This document shows, one piece after another, positions 37,706-47,611 of a DNA stretch of 64,000 bases. The notes beneath the pieces were generated by a model. The model saw only the letters and a program-made list of their open reading frames with translations, was not told where the DNA came from and did no database searches. The stretch is from Legionella sp. (GTDB lineage Bacteria > Pseudomonadota > Gammaproteobacteria > Legionellales > Legionellaceae). The first letter of the stretch is position 1. Each line of letters begins with the position of its first letter. The DNA lies in contig PKDH01000015.1 of the NCBI GenBank assembly GCA_002863045.1, forward strand, positions 1-64,000, given 5' to 3'. The position numbers were made by a program, and so were the translations under genes.

Positions 37706-39576
37706 TTATTCGCCACATACCCATGAAGTCAGCAAGACTGAGTAGCTTTTCAAGTTTGGTGAAATATATTGTTGATGAACAAAACAAACAGGAACGAGTA
37801 GGCAAAGTCAGGATATCAAACTGTAACAGTATCGACCCCACCTGGACCATTCAAGAAGTATTAGCAACGCAGGCAAGAAACCAAAGGGCCAAGGGCGATA
37901 AAACCTACCATTTACTCATATCTTTTGCACCAGGTGAGAACCCATCGGAAGACATATTGAAGGCGATTGAGGAACGAGTTTTATCAAGCATAGGATTCAA
38001 AGAACATCAAAGAATCAGTGCCATTCATCACGACACCGACAACTTGCATATACATGTTGCGGTTAATAAGATTCATCCAAAATCTTTTAACATGATTGAG
38101 CCATACAGAGCCTATAGAGCTTTTGCTGAAGTAGCATCATCATTGGAAGTTGAGTATGGTCTTGAAATAACCAATCATCAAACACGTAAATCCCGTTCAG
38201 AGAATCTTGCCGATGATATGGAACAACATTCAGGTATTGAGAGTTTAATTAATTGGATGAAACGCCTTTGCTGGGAGAATTTAGAATCAGCAGAAAATTG
38301 GCACGAATTTCATAAAATTCTCGCCGTGCATGATTTGGAAATTCGTATAAAAGCCAATGGATTTGTTTTTTGCAATAAGGATGGCCTCACCATTAAAGCC
38401 AGTTCTGTATCAAGAGGATTTTCTAAAAAGAACCTTGAGTATCAATTAGGTGCATTTGTACCATCACCATATTCTGCTCACATAGCCGGAGAAAATATTT
38501 ATCGCTATGAACCACTCAATAAGCAAGTGCTCGGAAAAGAAATTTATGCGCGCTATCTTTATGAAAGACAGCATGGCAAAACACTTCTTTCCGAAAACCT
38601 TAAAAGTCTACGTGAAGCTAAGGCCAGATTAATTGATAAGGCCAAGAAACGTGGCAGAATTAAACGAGCCGCACTAAAACTACTGAAAGTCCCAAGGTCT
38701 CAAAAAAAATATCTCTACAAGCAAATCAGTAAAACCCTGTTAAGCGATATTGAAAAAATCCGCCAGAATTACACCAAAGAACGCAACTGCCTTATCGATT
38801 CGTATAAAAAAAATACCTGGGCTGACTGGTTGCGGTACAAAGCACAACAAGGGGATAAAGACGCTTTAACCGCCATGCGATATCGCAATCGAAAAAATAA
38901 AACCAATTATACCTTATCAGGCCAATCGCCGGATATTTTCTCCGCTGATATTGGACAGGTTGATTCCATTACCAAAGAAGGAACAGAAATTTATAAGGCG
39001 GGTAAGGCTGTCATTAGAAATACCGGCAAAGAAATTAAAATTTCCAAAGGCGGTTCAATCGCCGCGCTTAAGAAAGCAATTGAGATGGCGCAACAGAATT
39101 ATGGTAATTGTATCCAAGTAAATGGTTCGCCAATGTTCAAAAAAATCATTATTCAATTAACCGTTCAAAACAACATTCAAATTACCTTTGCTGATCCAGA
39201 AATGGAATCTCAGCGTCAAAAAATAATTTCACAACAGGAGCAACAATATGAGCAATCAAGACCATACCGATCCAACGATAGAAGCAGAACTGCAAGAGGC
39301 GATGAAGTTGCTGGAACAGGAAGAAACCAGAGAGACACCTACTCCAGAACGAAGCCCAACGCTATCAGCACTAGACAAGGCCCGCCAGCCGAAGGTCAAA
39401 ACAGCTTGCGAGACTTGTCCCAACTCGATATGGTTCAGTTCTCCGGAAGAGGTAAAGTGCTATTGCCGACTGATGCACATGCTCAGCTGGAGCGGCAAAG
39501 ATTCCAACCTGATAACCATGTGCGACGGAAAATTTCTAGATTGAAGCAGAAAGGGAAAAATAATAAACATGTATGA
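37702..39576 (+). CDS. traI: relaxase TraI (MOBP)
   Basis: MIIRHIPMKSARLSSFSSLVKYIVDEQ; HHDTDNLHIHVAVNKIHP. Confidence 0.93.
   Translation: MIIRHIPMKSARLSSFSSLVKYIVDEQNKQERVGKVRISNCNSIDPTWTIQEVLATQARNQRAKGDKTYHLLISFAPGENPSEDILKAIEERVLSSIGFKEHQRISAIHHDTDNLHIHVAVNKIHPKSFNMIEPYRAYRAFAEVASSLEVEYGLEITNHQTRKSRSENLADDMEQHSGIESLINWMKRLCWENLESAENWHEFHKILAVHDLEIRIKANGFVFCNKDGLTIKASSVSRGFSKKNLEYQLGAFVPSPYSAHIAGENIYRYEPLNKQVLGKEIYARYLYERQHGKTLLSENLKSLREAKARLIDKAKKRGRIKRAALKLLKVPRSQKKYLYKQISKTLLSDIEKIRQNYTKERNCLIDSYKKNTWADWLRYKAQQGDKDALTAMRYRNRKNKTNYTLSGQSPDIFSADIGQVDSITKEGTEIYKAGKAVIRNTGKEIKISKGGSIAALKKAIEMAQQNYGNCIQVNGSPMFKKIIIQLTVQNNIQITFADPEMESQRQKIISQQEQQYEQSRPYRSNDRSRTARGDEVAGTGRNQRDTYSRTKPNAISTRQGPPAEGQNSLRDLSQLDMVQFSGRGKVLLPTDAHAQLERQRFQPDNHVRRKISRLKQKGKNNKHV
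39248..39544 (+). CDS. traH: TraH-like protein nested out of frame in traI 3' end
   Basis: 98 aa, +1 frame vs traI, AGGAG 7 nt upstream of ATG; Cys-rich ACETCPNSIWF...KCYCRL. Confidence 0.7.
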   Translation: MSNQDHTDPTIEAELQEAMKLLEQEETRETPTPERSPTLSALDKARQPKVKTACETCPNSIWFSSPEEVKCYCRLMHMLSWSGKDSNLITMCDGKFLD

Positions 39577-39638
39577 AGCTTGTCAAAAGAACAGTAGACA
39601 GAAAAGCTGTATGGCTTCAGTTATAAAATTAATTACAC

Positions 39639-40001
39639 TCATAGATTTAATAAGTCTTTTTTTAATGCTGAAAAAATTTGCCTTGGCTCACAGTGTATAA
39701 AGAGAGTTTTTATTCTTGAGTTTTCTCCTTTTCTTAATATAAACCGAGATCTTGGTATATTACATTTTGATGATAAAAATTTAATTAGCTCTTTATTGGC
39801 TTTGCCCTCTTGGGGAGGGCTATTAACTTTAATTTTAAGCTTGCCTGCGTGTAATCCAATAATTTCATTTCTTTTAGATCCTGGCTTTATATACAAGAAA
39901 AGTTCTATACCATCAGTTAATATTTTATACCAATCGTTATCAGCTTGACTTGACATCAGCATCTCGTTAAAAAAGTGTTTTTTTAAAACAGCCCTTGCCA
40001 C
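39639..40001 (-). CDS. DUF167/YggU family protein
   Basis: YIKPGSKRNEIIGLHAGKLKIKVNSPPQEGKANKELIKFLS. Confidence 0.88.
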   Translation of the reverse strand: MARAVLKKHFFNEMLMSSQADNDWYKILTDGIELFLYIKPGSKRNEIIGLHAGKLKIKVNSPPQEGKANKELIKFLSSKCNIPRSRFILRKGENSRIKTLFIHCEPRQIFSALKKDLLNL

Positions 40002-40090
40002 TGTTTAAGTGGTTAACTGGGAAATTTATTTATATTTTATCACGGATTCCGCTATAGTATGGTCTATGAATATTTATTAGTGATTTAATT

Positions 40091-40432
40091 ATGACTACTC
40101 TTCCAAACTGTCCAAAGTGCAATTCTGCATATACATATCAAGATGCCAATTTATTAATTTGCCCGGAGTGTACATACGAATGGGATCCTCAGGCTGATAC
40201 AAACGACTCTGAACAACAAAGAACAATAAAAGATGCATATGGTAATGAGCTGAATGATGGTGACACAGTTACTGTGATTAAAGATTTAAAGGTTAAGGGT
40301 AGCTCATCGATAGTTAAAGTTGGTACAAAAGTAAAAAATATTCGATTGGTTGATGGGGATCATGATATCGATTGTAAAATTGATGGTATTGGCGCTATGA
40401 AATTAAAATCAGATTTTGTTAAAAAATCATAA
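40091..40432 (+). CDS. zinc-ribbon YjdM/PhnA family protein
   Basis: [28 protein letters not shown]. Confidence 0.92.
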   Translation: MTTLPNCPKCNSAYTYQDANLLICPECTYEWDPQADTNDSEQQRTIKDAYGNELNDGDTVTVIKDLKVKGSSSIVKVGTKVKNIRLVDGDHDIDCKIDGIGAMKLKSDFVKKS

Positions 40433-40764
40433 TAAATCTTTGTTCCTAAAGCTTATGAATTATAATTTGTCATAGATTATAGAATTTTTTTGAGTCACAA
40501 AAAAACATGTTTTTTGTTCATTAAATCGATAACTTTCTCTATAAATTTAAATGACATATGTATGATATAGCTCTCCTTCGATCAAGGTCATTAATGCTAC
40601 CTTTCATAAACTGTTACAAGCAGTTTTTCATTCATTGATATCTAATTGCAATGCTATAAATCATGATTTCATTACATATTGTGTTGCCACGTACCTATTG
40701 CAATATTGTGAAAACATTATAATGACATTATAATCCAATTATCATTTTATTTGTTGAGTAGAAT

Positions 40765-42405
40765 ATGATTGCGTTTATGGAAGCAAAAAAAGCGGGTTTG
40801 CTTCAATCAAAATATTGGCTAAGGAATATCGTATCCGGTGTAATCGTTGGGATCGTGGCCTTGCCGCTTGCTATGGCCTTTGCTATTGCATCAGGTGCTC
40901 AACCTGAGCAGGGTTTGTATACAGCGATTATAGCTGGCTTTATTGTTTCTATTTTTGGAGGAAGCCGATTTCAAATTGCAGGACCCACAGGTGCTTTCAT
41001 TGTGGTATTGTTTAGTATTACGAATAAGTACGGTATCGATGGTTTACAGATTGCCACATTAATGGCAGGATTTATGTTGCTATTTTTGGGAATGGCAAAA
41101 ATGGGTGCTGTTATAAAATTTATTCCCGATCCAGTGATTGTTGGCTTTACTGCCGGAATAGCGGTAATTATCTGGGTTGGTCAATGGCAAGAGTTTTTTG
41201 GATTGCCCGCTGTGTCAGGTCAACACTTTCATACGAAACTACTTAATTTGATTCAGTCCTTTCCTCATCTTAGTCTGACAACCACTATGCTGGCGGTTCT
41301 TTCTTTAGTGCTTGTCATTTATAGTCCGAAATTACCTGGATTCAAACGTGTTCCAGGCCCCCTTATTGCCCTAGTTATAGCTACATTACTTCAATCCACT
41401 TTTCATTTTGATGACATTAAAACGATTGGCTCAGCATTTGGAGGAATTCCCCAAGGCTTACCCAAACTCACCTTACCTTCTATAAGTTGGGGAAAAATCA
41501 TAGTACTAATTGGTCCAGCTTTTACGATAACGTTGCTAGGTGCTATTGAATCACTACTGTCTGCTGTCGTTGCTGATGGAATGACCGGTACCAAACATGA
41601 TTCCAACCAGGAATTAATAGGCCAGGGTTTAGCAAATATTTTTACGCCTTTGTTTGGTGGGTTCGCCGCAACTGGAGCCATTGCCCGAACGGCGACGAAT
41701 ATTCGCAATGGCGGCACAAATCCATTATCAGGAGTTGTACATTCCTTTACTTTGCTGATCATTTTACTGCTCTTGGCTCCTTTGGCCGCTCATATTCCTC
41801 TGGCTGCACTTGCTGCCATTTTGTTTGTTGTTGCGTGGAATATGAGTGAGGCAAAGCACTTTATTAAAATGGTTCAACGGGCACCAACTGCAGATGTAGT
41901 TATTCTACTCATTACCTTTTTCTTAACCGTTTTCGCTGATTTGGTAGTAGCGGTAAATATTGGTGTGATTTTAGCCATGCTTCATTTTGTTCGTCGAATG
42001 GCAACTAGCGTCGAAGTAAAACAAGCGACAGAGCAAGAGCTAACTCATGAGTTTGCGCATAGTGGATATCATCAACTACCAGATAATGTTCTGGTCTTTA
42101 CAGTAGAAGGGCCTTTATTTTTTGGTGCAATGGAAAATTTTGAGCGTGCACTCGCATCTTCACACTCAGATCCGAAACATTTAATCATTCGCCTTAAATG
42201 GGTTCCTTTTATTGACATTACAGGACTGCAAACGCTTGAGGAAGTCGTTGGAGATTTCAAAAAAAGAGGCGTAAATGTCATACTTTCAGGGGCGAACCAG
42301 CGTGTGCTCAGGAAGTTAAAAAAAGCTGGAATTTTTGAGATGATAGATGAAAAAAACAATTTTAAAAGTTTAGCGGAGGCACTCGCTTTGGTACAGGACA
42401 AATAA
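40765..42405 (+). CDS. SulP family anion permease with STAS domain
   Basis: IVGIVALPLAMAFAIASGAQPEQGLYTAIIAGFIVSIFGGSRFQIAGPTGAF; C-terminal STAS. Confidence 0.93.
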   Translation: MIAFMEAKKAGLLQSKYWLRNIVSGVIVGIVALPLAMAFAIASGAQPEQGLYTAIIAGFIVSIFGGSRFQIAGPTGAFIVVLFSITNKYGIDGLQIATLMAGFMLLFLGMAKMGAVIKFIPDPVIVGFTAGIAVIIWVGQWQEFFGLPAVSGQHFHTKLLNLIQSFPHLSLTTTMLAVLSLVLVIYSPKLPGFKRVPGPLIALVIATLLQSTFHFDDIKTIGSAFGGIPQGLPKLTLPSISWGKIIVLIGPAFTITLLGAIESLLSAVVADGMTGTKHDSNQELIGQGLANIFTPLFGGFAATGAIARTATNIRNGGTNPLSGVVHSFTLLIILLLLAPLAAHIPLAALAAILFVVAWNMSEAKHFIKMVQRAPTADVVILLITFFLTVFADLVVAVNIGVILAMLHFVRRMATSVEVKQATEQELTHEFAHSGYHQLPDNVLVFTVEGPLFFGAMENFERALASSHSDPKHLIIRLKWVPFIDITGLQTLEEVVGDFKKRGVNVILSGANQRVLRKLKKAGIFEMIDEKNNFKSLAEALALVQDK

Positions 42406-42492
42406 TTAACTACCAGCTAAGCAGATTTAAGTGTACAGCGTACTCAATATTGATGCTCAAAGTTAAAACTATCAAGCTGTGAAAATTTGTCG

Positions 42493-42684
42493 TTATGTCT
42501 TTACTTGAGGATTTTTTGATTGTTTCCCTTCACCATAACTTACACCATGGCGATCTAGATATTCCCGAATTAATTGTCTAGCCACTTGTGATGGGGTTAA
42601 ATCTTGTGAAGCGCACAATTTTTCAAAAGCTTCTTTTTTGTAAGGATCCATTAATATAGTAAAGCGCGCAGTTTTTGATTCCAT
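42493..42684 (-). CDS. ribbon-helix-helix (CopG/Arc-like) protein
   Basis: RFTILMDPYKKEAFEKLCASQDLTPSQVARQLIREYL. Confidence 0.75.
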   Translation of the reverse strand: MESKTARFTILMDPYKKEAFEKLCASQDLTPSQVARQLIREYLDRHGVSYGEGKQSKNPQVKT

Positions 42685-42849
42685 TTTTTATTAGCTCATA
42701 AATAACCATGATAATTGAATTATAATACTATTTAAATATTCAGGAAACCTTATAGGAAAAGTGAATTTAATATTTTCCGGTTGTTTGTACATGTCTGCCA
42801 TCAAAGCCGACATGTACAGTGCTGGCAATAGCTTTATTCGTAGATGTAT

Positions 42850-45063
42850 CTATGCAATATGCACAATATTACGTGCTTGCAACTTGTATAAACTTCTATA
42901 TCGATTAGTCATTCTATCGACCTTGGGTTTAATCTGCCTTTTCACGCCCTCAATTCCTAACTTGCTGCGGTTAGCCAAGTCATTAAAATCACTGAATTGC
43001 TTAGAATTTAACGACTGCTCACCTGGCGCAAAGGTTGGGATAACAATAAAGCCATTGACAGCATCGGCGGCCTCACCAGCTTTTTCTTTTCCTGGGTTGA
43101 TACCTTTCGATTGTTCAAGATGTTTATCATCATCAGCGGCTAGCATGATCGGGGTGTGGGGATATTTTTCATGTATTGCCTTTGCCACTGATTTAAGGTT
43201 TCCTGCATCAAAGGCAGACACAACCGCTGGCAGATCGGTGGCTTCTTTTATTGTTGCTGCGGTTGCATAGCCCTCCGTAATGACAATGACAGGCGAATCA
43301 GCAAGTTTTCCCAAGCCACCTAATACATGAAAGCAGCCTTCCTTTCTGGAATCTTTGGCAAAGTTTTTAGTGCCATCATCACCAATATATTGAATACTCC
43401 AGACTTTGCCATTAATATCCATTGCTGGAATGCAGGTCATTTTGTGAGCTGGGCTAGTATAAACGCCGGGGTGGACCTGAATCCCTTTTGACTTCATGTA
43501 TGGGGTTAGCTCTGTTGCCTCTTTCATTTTGGATAGCCTTTGCTTTAGTTTCAGCGCGGTAGTTTTGTGCTTTTCATCAAGTTCAAGCTCGCGGTTTTTC
43601 TGGTTTTCAAGGGCTTGAGCTTTAAGGGCTGATTTTTGCTCATCGGTTAATACATAACCTTTGCATTTCCATTTTAATTCGCCACCTGTGCGGTTGTTTT
43701 TGATATAACCTGCTGGAATACCGTCTAAATGGGCCACATAAAATCCCGCCTTTTCACCATGTTTATCATCGTCCATTTGTATGCGATGGGGTTTGCCATC
43801 CATGATGGGATGCTCACCTGTTACTATGGCGCCTAAGTTGATTAATGCTTCTTTGAATTCATCAGCCGGAGAAAGCGCTTCTTCTTCTGGTGAAATTTGG
43901 TTTTCTGGAAGCCAGGGTTTGATTTTTTCAATATCAATACCTGGCTTTGCATACCAGCATTTTTGTTCTTTGTCCCAGGCAATGCCAGGTGTCCCATCAG
44001 CAAGTTTACCTACTATTGATTTTGCTTTGTCTTTTTCTTTGTATGGGATGCAAAGCCAGGTTTTCTCGGAGATGTTTTGTTTTGATTCCATGAGGATTTC
44101 CTCTTTTGGTTGTTCATCCCTGGTATCAATGGTTGGCTCTTGATTAAGCTCTTGGACCTGTTCTAAAGAACAAATATGATTGACGATTTTTTCTGCATCT
44201 GCCGATGCTCTGAATATTTCAAGTGGATCATCTTCTAAAACACGAATCCATGATTTGATGTAAGCAGTATGCTGAGAAGGATCATGGCCAATGCCAAGTT
44301 CCGTGCCTAATATCATGCTGGCGATTTCAGCTCTTAGTTCTTCTTTGGCATATCCGTCACTGCCAAAGGGATGGCCTAAGTCTCGGTTGAGTCTTGAAGA
44401 ATGACCACTCCAGTGTCCCAGCTCATGAAGCGCTGTGGCATAATAATGAGCTGCTGATTTAAATTGGGTTTTAGGTGGCAGATGAATACTGTCTGTCGAT
44501 AATCTGTAAAAGGCTCTGTCTGCTTCTGAATGGAAAATAGATGCACCAGAATTTGCTAGCAGCGTTTCCGCTTTTTCAACTAAAGACCAGTTCTGCTCTG
44601 TTTGTACGAGTTCAGGCATGTTATCAATTTGTGAAGCATGAAAAACTCTGGCATAAAAGACTTTTGGTCTTTCAAGGTTAACCTGTACTTTGACTGGATT
44701 GCCTTGTTCATCAAGAACTGTTTTGCCTACATCATCTTTTTTGATTTTTTCTTCACTAAATTTCCAGTATTGTACAGTTGTTCCTTTCTCACCTTTGCGG
44801 ACCTGTGCATCGATGCTTTGAGCCTGTTTGTATGTTAGCCAACGGTTATCGCCATCTTGATTCAGCATTAAGTACAGGGCATTGATACCACGGTATCGTT
44901 TTCCGGTAACGGGATTAAAGGGAATATGGCCATCGCCAATGCCAGGCTCCCAGGGTTTTAACCAGGGTGCTGTTCCTTGTTTTAAGCTTTCAATGATCTG
45001 ATTGGCAACGATTTGGTGGTGAGACAGCTTAGTCATAGGCGGCCTCCTGCGCATCAATTTCAC
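42850..45063 (-). CDS. traC: TraC-like protein: ArdC N-domain + zincin + Toprim primase-like
   Basis: QIIESLKQGTAPWLKPW...YRGINALYL; ALHELGHWSGH; VIVITEGYATAATI...IMLAADDD. Confidence 0.85.
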   Translation of the reverse strand: MKLMRRRPPMTKLSHHQIVANQIIESLKQGTAPWLKPWEPGIGDGHIPFNPVTGKRYRGINALYLMLNQDGDNRWLTYKQAQSIDAQVRKGEKGTTVQYWKFSEEKIKKDDVGKTVLDEQGNPVKVQVNLERPKVFYARVFHASQIDNMPELVQTEQNWSLVEKAETLLANSGASIFHSEADRAFYRLSTDSIHLPPKTQFKSAAHYYATALHELGHWSGHSSRLNRDLGHPFGSDGYAKEELRAEIASMILGTELGIGHDPSQHTAYIKSWIRVLEDDPLEIFRASADAEKIVNHICSLEQVQELNQEPTIDTRDEQPKEEILMESKQNISEKTWLCIPYKEKDKAKSIVGKLADGTPGIAWDKEQKCWYAKPGIDIEKIKPWLPENQISPEEEALSPADEFKEALINLGAIVTGEHPIMDGKPHRIQMDDDKHGEKAGFYVAHLDGIPAGYIKNNRTGGELKWKCKGYVLTDEQKSALKAQALENQKNRELELDEKHKTTALKLKQRLSKMKEATELTPYMKSKGIQVHPGVYTSPAHKMTCIPAMDINGKVWSIQYIGDDGTKNFAKDSRKEGCFHVLGGLGKLADSPVIVITEGYATAATIKEATDLPAVVSAFDAGNLKSVAKAIHEKYPHTPIMLAADDDKHLEQSKGINPGKEKAGEAADAVNGFIVIPTFAPGEQSLNSKQFSDFNDLANRSKLGIEGVKRQIKPKVDRMTNRYRSLYKLQARNIVHIA

Positions 45064-45192
45064 TTAAGGCTTCTTCATAAAAAGCTCCCATGATTTCAGC
45101 TTCAAGTGGTGTGACTTCGGCGATAAAACCCGGGATGGTTAAATCCTCTAGTTTTTCAGCAATGACTTCATTTAAATCGGGTTTATGATTCA
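45029..45192 (-). CDS. small TraD-like protein
   Basis: MNHKPDLNEVIAEKLEDLTIPGF...; position between traC and traF. Confidence 0.55.
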
Positions 45193-45734
45193 TGTCTTTT
45201 CTCCAGTTTTGGGTAGACCCATATGGGTGTGAGCATTCCTTTAATTTGTCCTGATTTAATCGGGCCATAATAACGACCATCAAAAGACCATTGGCTTTGA
45301 TTGGTCATGGTCATGACTTCGTTCTTATTTAATTGATAATTTTTTGCTTGCCATTGAGGTAATGCGCGATTGAGACCATCTTTAAACTGAGGTTTTGAAT
45401 AGGGAATCAGCTTGTCATTGACAAAGACGCCCTGATTGTTGACCGTTAGTTTATCGCCTGTTGTTGCCACGACTTTTTTCATTAAATATCCATAGCCACC
45501 TGGGCAGAGGCCGCTGTTAATATATCCTCGTTTTAGGGCTTGCTGAAAAACAGGTCGATTATCAGGACAAAAAATAACATAAGCATTTTTGAGGTTTTTA
45601 TCTGCTGTCATTCGATAGATCCCTATTGGTATCGAATCAGTCGTGTTAATCCGAAATCCCATAACAACCAGAAGAGCGCTCAAAGCCAAGATGCTTAACA
45701 TAAAAACCGTGATCCAGATGGTTAGTTGTTTCAT
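45183..45734 (-). CDS. traF: TraF-like S26 signal peptidase
   Basis: TTDSIPIGIYRMTADK...KKVVATTGDKLTVNNQGVFVND. Confidence 0.9.
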   Translation of the reverse strand: MKQLTIWITVFMLSILALSALLVVMGFRINTTDSIPIGIYRMTADKNLKNAYVIFCPDNRPVFQQALKRGYINSGLCPGGYGYLMKKVVATTGDKLTVNNQGVFVNDKLIPYSKPQFKDGLNRALPQWQAKNYQLNKNEVMTMTNQSQWSFDGRYYGPIKSGQIKGMLTPIWVYPKLEKRHES

Positions 45735-47611
45735 AACCTGATTTCCTCATCCTTAGTTAAGCGGGCACGTAAGATATCTGATTGTTCTGGCGCTTCAATT
45801 GATGCTCTGGCAATAAACACCGGATCTTTAAAGTAGAGGGGCTGTTTGCCATAAATAGCGGGAAAACCGGCAGCATAAATAACCATGTCACCAGCCTCGG
45901 TGATTAAACCATTTGCATCTTTTTTAGGTCCGGGCATGCGCTGACATTCGTCAATGGTTAATAACGGCCTTGAAACTTCCTGTTTGGTTTTTGAAATCTG
46001 ATTTAAAAAAGTGGAAACACGCTTGCCGCTGGTGGTGATGTGTTCTTTGACAATGGTGGTTTGGCCGGTGAGTTTTGATAAGTGTTCAGCGGTTTCAATT
46101 CGGTTGGGTGGGTAGGCGTTTTGAATGTGGCAGTTTGATGTAATCGTTTCATCAGGTCCATAGCCTCGCTCACGGCTTTTAAGCTGATTGATATCCTGAC
46201 AAATTAAGTAAAACTTCAAGCCGTAACCGGCAACAAAAGCTAATGATTCCTGTAAGATATCGAGTTTCCCAAGGCTAGGAAATTCATCAATCATGCATAA
46301 TAAACGGTGTTTGTAGGTCTTTTTAGTTTTAACAGAATAATGTCCTTGCCCATCATCTACGCGTTCAAACTCCATTTTGTCAGCTAATAGTCTGACGACC
46401 ATATTCAGCATGACCCGAACCAGTGGTTGCAGCCGTGCTTTGTCATTGGGTTGAGTGACGATATAGAGGCTGACAGGGTTTGTATGATGCATTAAGTCTT
46501 TGATACAGAAATCAGATGCTGACACATTATGGGCAACGACTGGATCACGATATAACGCCAAATAAGATTTTAAAGTAGATAAAACAGAACCGGCTTCTTC
46601 TTCAGGTCGGTCAATCATGTCTCGGGCTGAGGCACTGATAACGGAATGGGTTTTGCCATCAACATGGGGGAATTGGGTCATTTCAATGAGTAAATCCGCA
46701 ATATTGGTATTGGGATCAACTAACATTCTATCGATATTAGGAAATGTAGCCGGCTCACCCTGGTTTTGAAGTTTATAAATAGCATGCAGAATAAAACCAA
46801 CTAACAATGCCTGTGAGGTTTTCTGCCAATGGGATTCAAGTCCTTTTCCATCGGGATCAACGACGAGTGTTGCCAGGTTTTGCACATCGCCAACTTCATA
46901 TTCTGTACCCACTCGGATTTCATCAAGTGGATTCCAGCGAGCTGAGCCTTTAAGGGTTGCTGGTTCAAAGCGAATGACTTTGTTATGGCCGTGTTTTTGC
47001 CGCCAGCCTGCGGTCAGGGCCCATAGTTCACCTTTTAGATCGGTGATGACACAGGATTGCTTCCAGGATAAAAGGGTGGGAATCACCAAACCAACCCCTT
47101 TACCAGAGCGAGTTGGCGCATAAGTTAAAATATGCTCAGGTCCGTTATGGCGTAAATAGTGAATATTACCTTTTTCATCTTCAATGGCACCGACATAAAC
47201 ACCTTCTTCATTATCAATAATCCCGGCGTCTTTTAAATCAGTCATATTGGCCCATCGGGCAGAACCATGAAGATATTCACTGACATTTTCCTGTTTTAAC
47301 TGTTTGTTGAGAAAAACAATGCCCATTAAAAAAAGACAAGCACTCATAACGGTTAAACCAAAGGCGGCATTAAAAATATCAGGAAAATATTGATGATATT
47401 GCAGGCTCCATAGAATTGACTGCCACGGCCAATGGAATTGAGTAAATGAAAAATTTAAAGTATCGGCATGATAAAGTTTATACGCAGCGTATTGAGTGCC
47501 GATTTGCATACTGATTAGAAATGCCAGGATGACCAACATAATAAGTTGCTTACTTGGCTTGGTGTCATGCTTTCGTCTTACTTGTGGACCAATGGAGCGG
47601 TTAGGTTTCAT
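45731..47611 (-). CDS. traG: type IV coupling protein TraG/VirD4
   Basis: TYAPTRSGKGVGLVIPTLLSW; LLCMIDEFPSLGKLDILQESL. Confidence 0.95.
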   Translation of the reverse strand: MKPNRSIGPQVRRKHDTKPSKQLIMLVILAFLISMQIGTQYAAYKLYHADTLNFSFTQFHWPWQSILWSLQYHQYFPDIFNAAFGLTVMSACLFLMGIVFLNKQLKQENVSEYLHGSARWANMTDLKDAGIIDNEEGVYVGAIEDEKGNIHYLRHNGPEHILTYAPTRSGKGVGLVIPTLLSWKQSCVITDLKGELWALTAGWRQKHGHNKVIRFEPATLKGSARWNPLDEIRVGTEYEVGDVQNLATLVVDPDGKGLESHWQKTSQALLVGFILHAIYKLQNQGEPATFPNIDRMLVDPNTNIADLLIEMTQFPHVDGKTHSVISASARDMIDRPEEEAGSVLSTLKSYLALYRDPVVAHNVSASDFCIKDLMHHTNPVSLYIVTQPNDKARLQPLVRVMLNMVVRLLADKMEFERVDDGQGHYSVKTKKTYKHRLLCMIDEFPSLGKLDILQESLAFVAGYGLKFYLICQDINQLKSRERGYGPDETITSNCHIQNAYPPNRIETAEHLSKLTGQTTIVKEHITTSGKRVSTFLNQISKTKQEVSRPLLTIDECQRMPGPKKDANGLITEAGDMVIYAAGFPAIYGKQPLYFKDPVFIARASIEAPEQSDILRARLTKDEEIRL

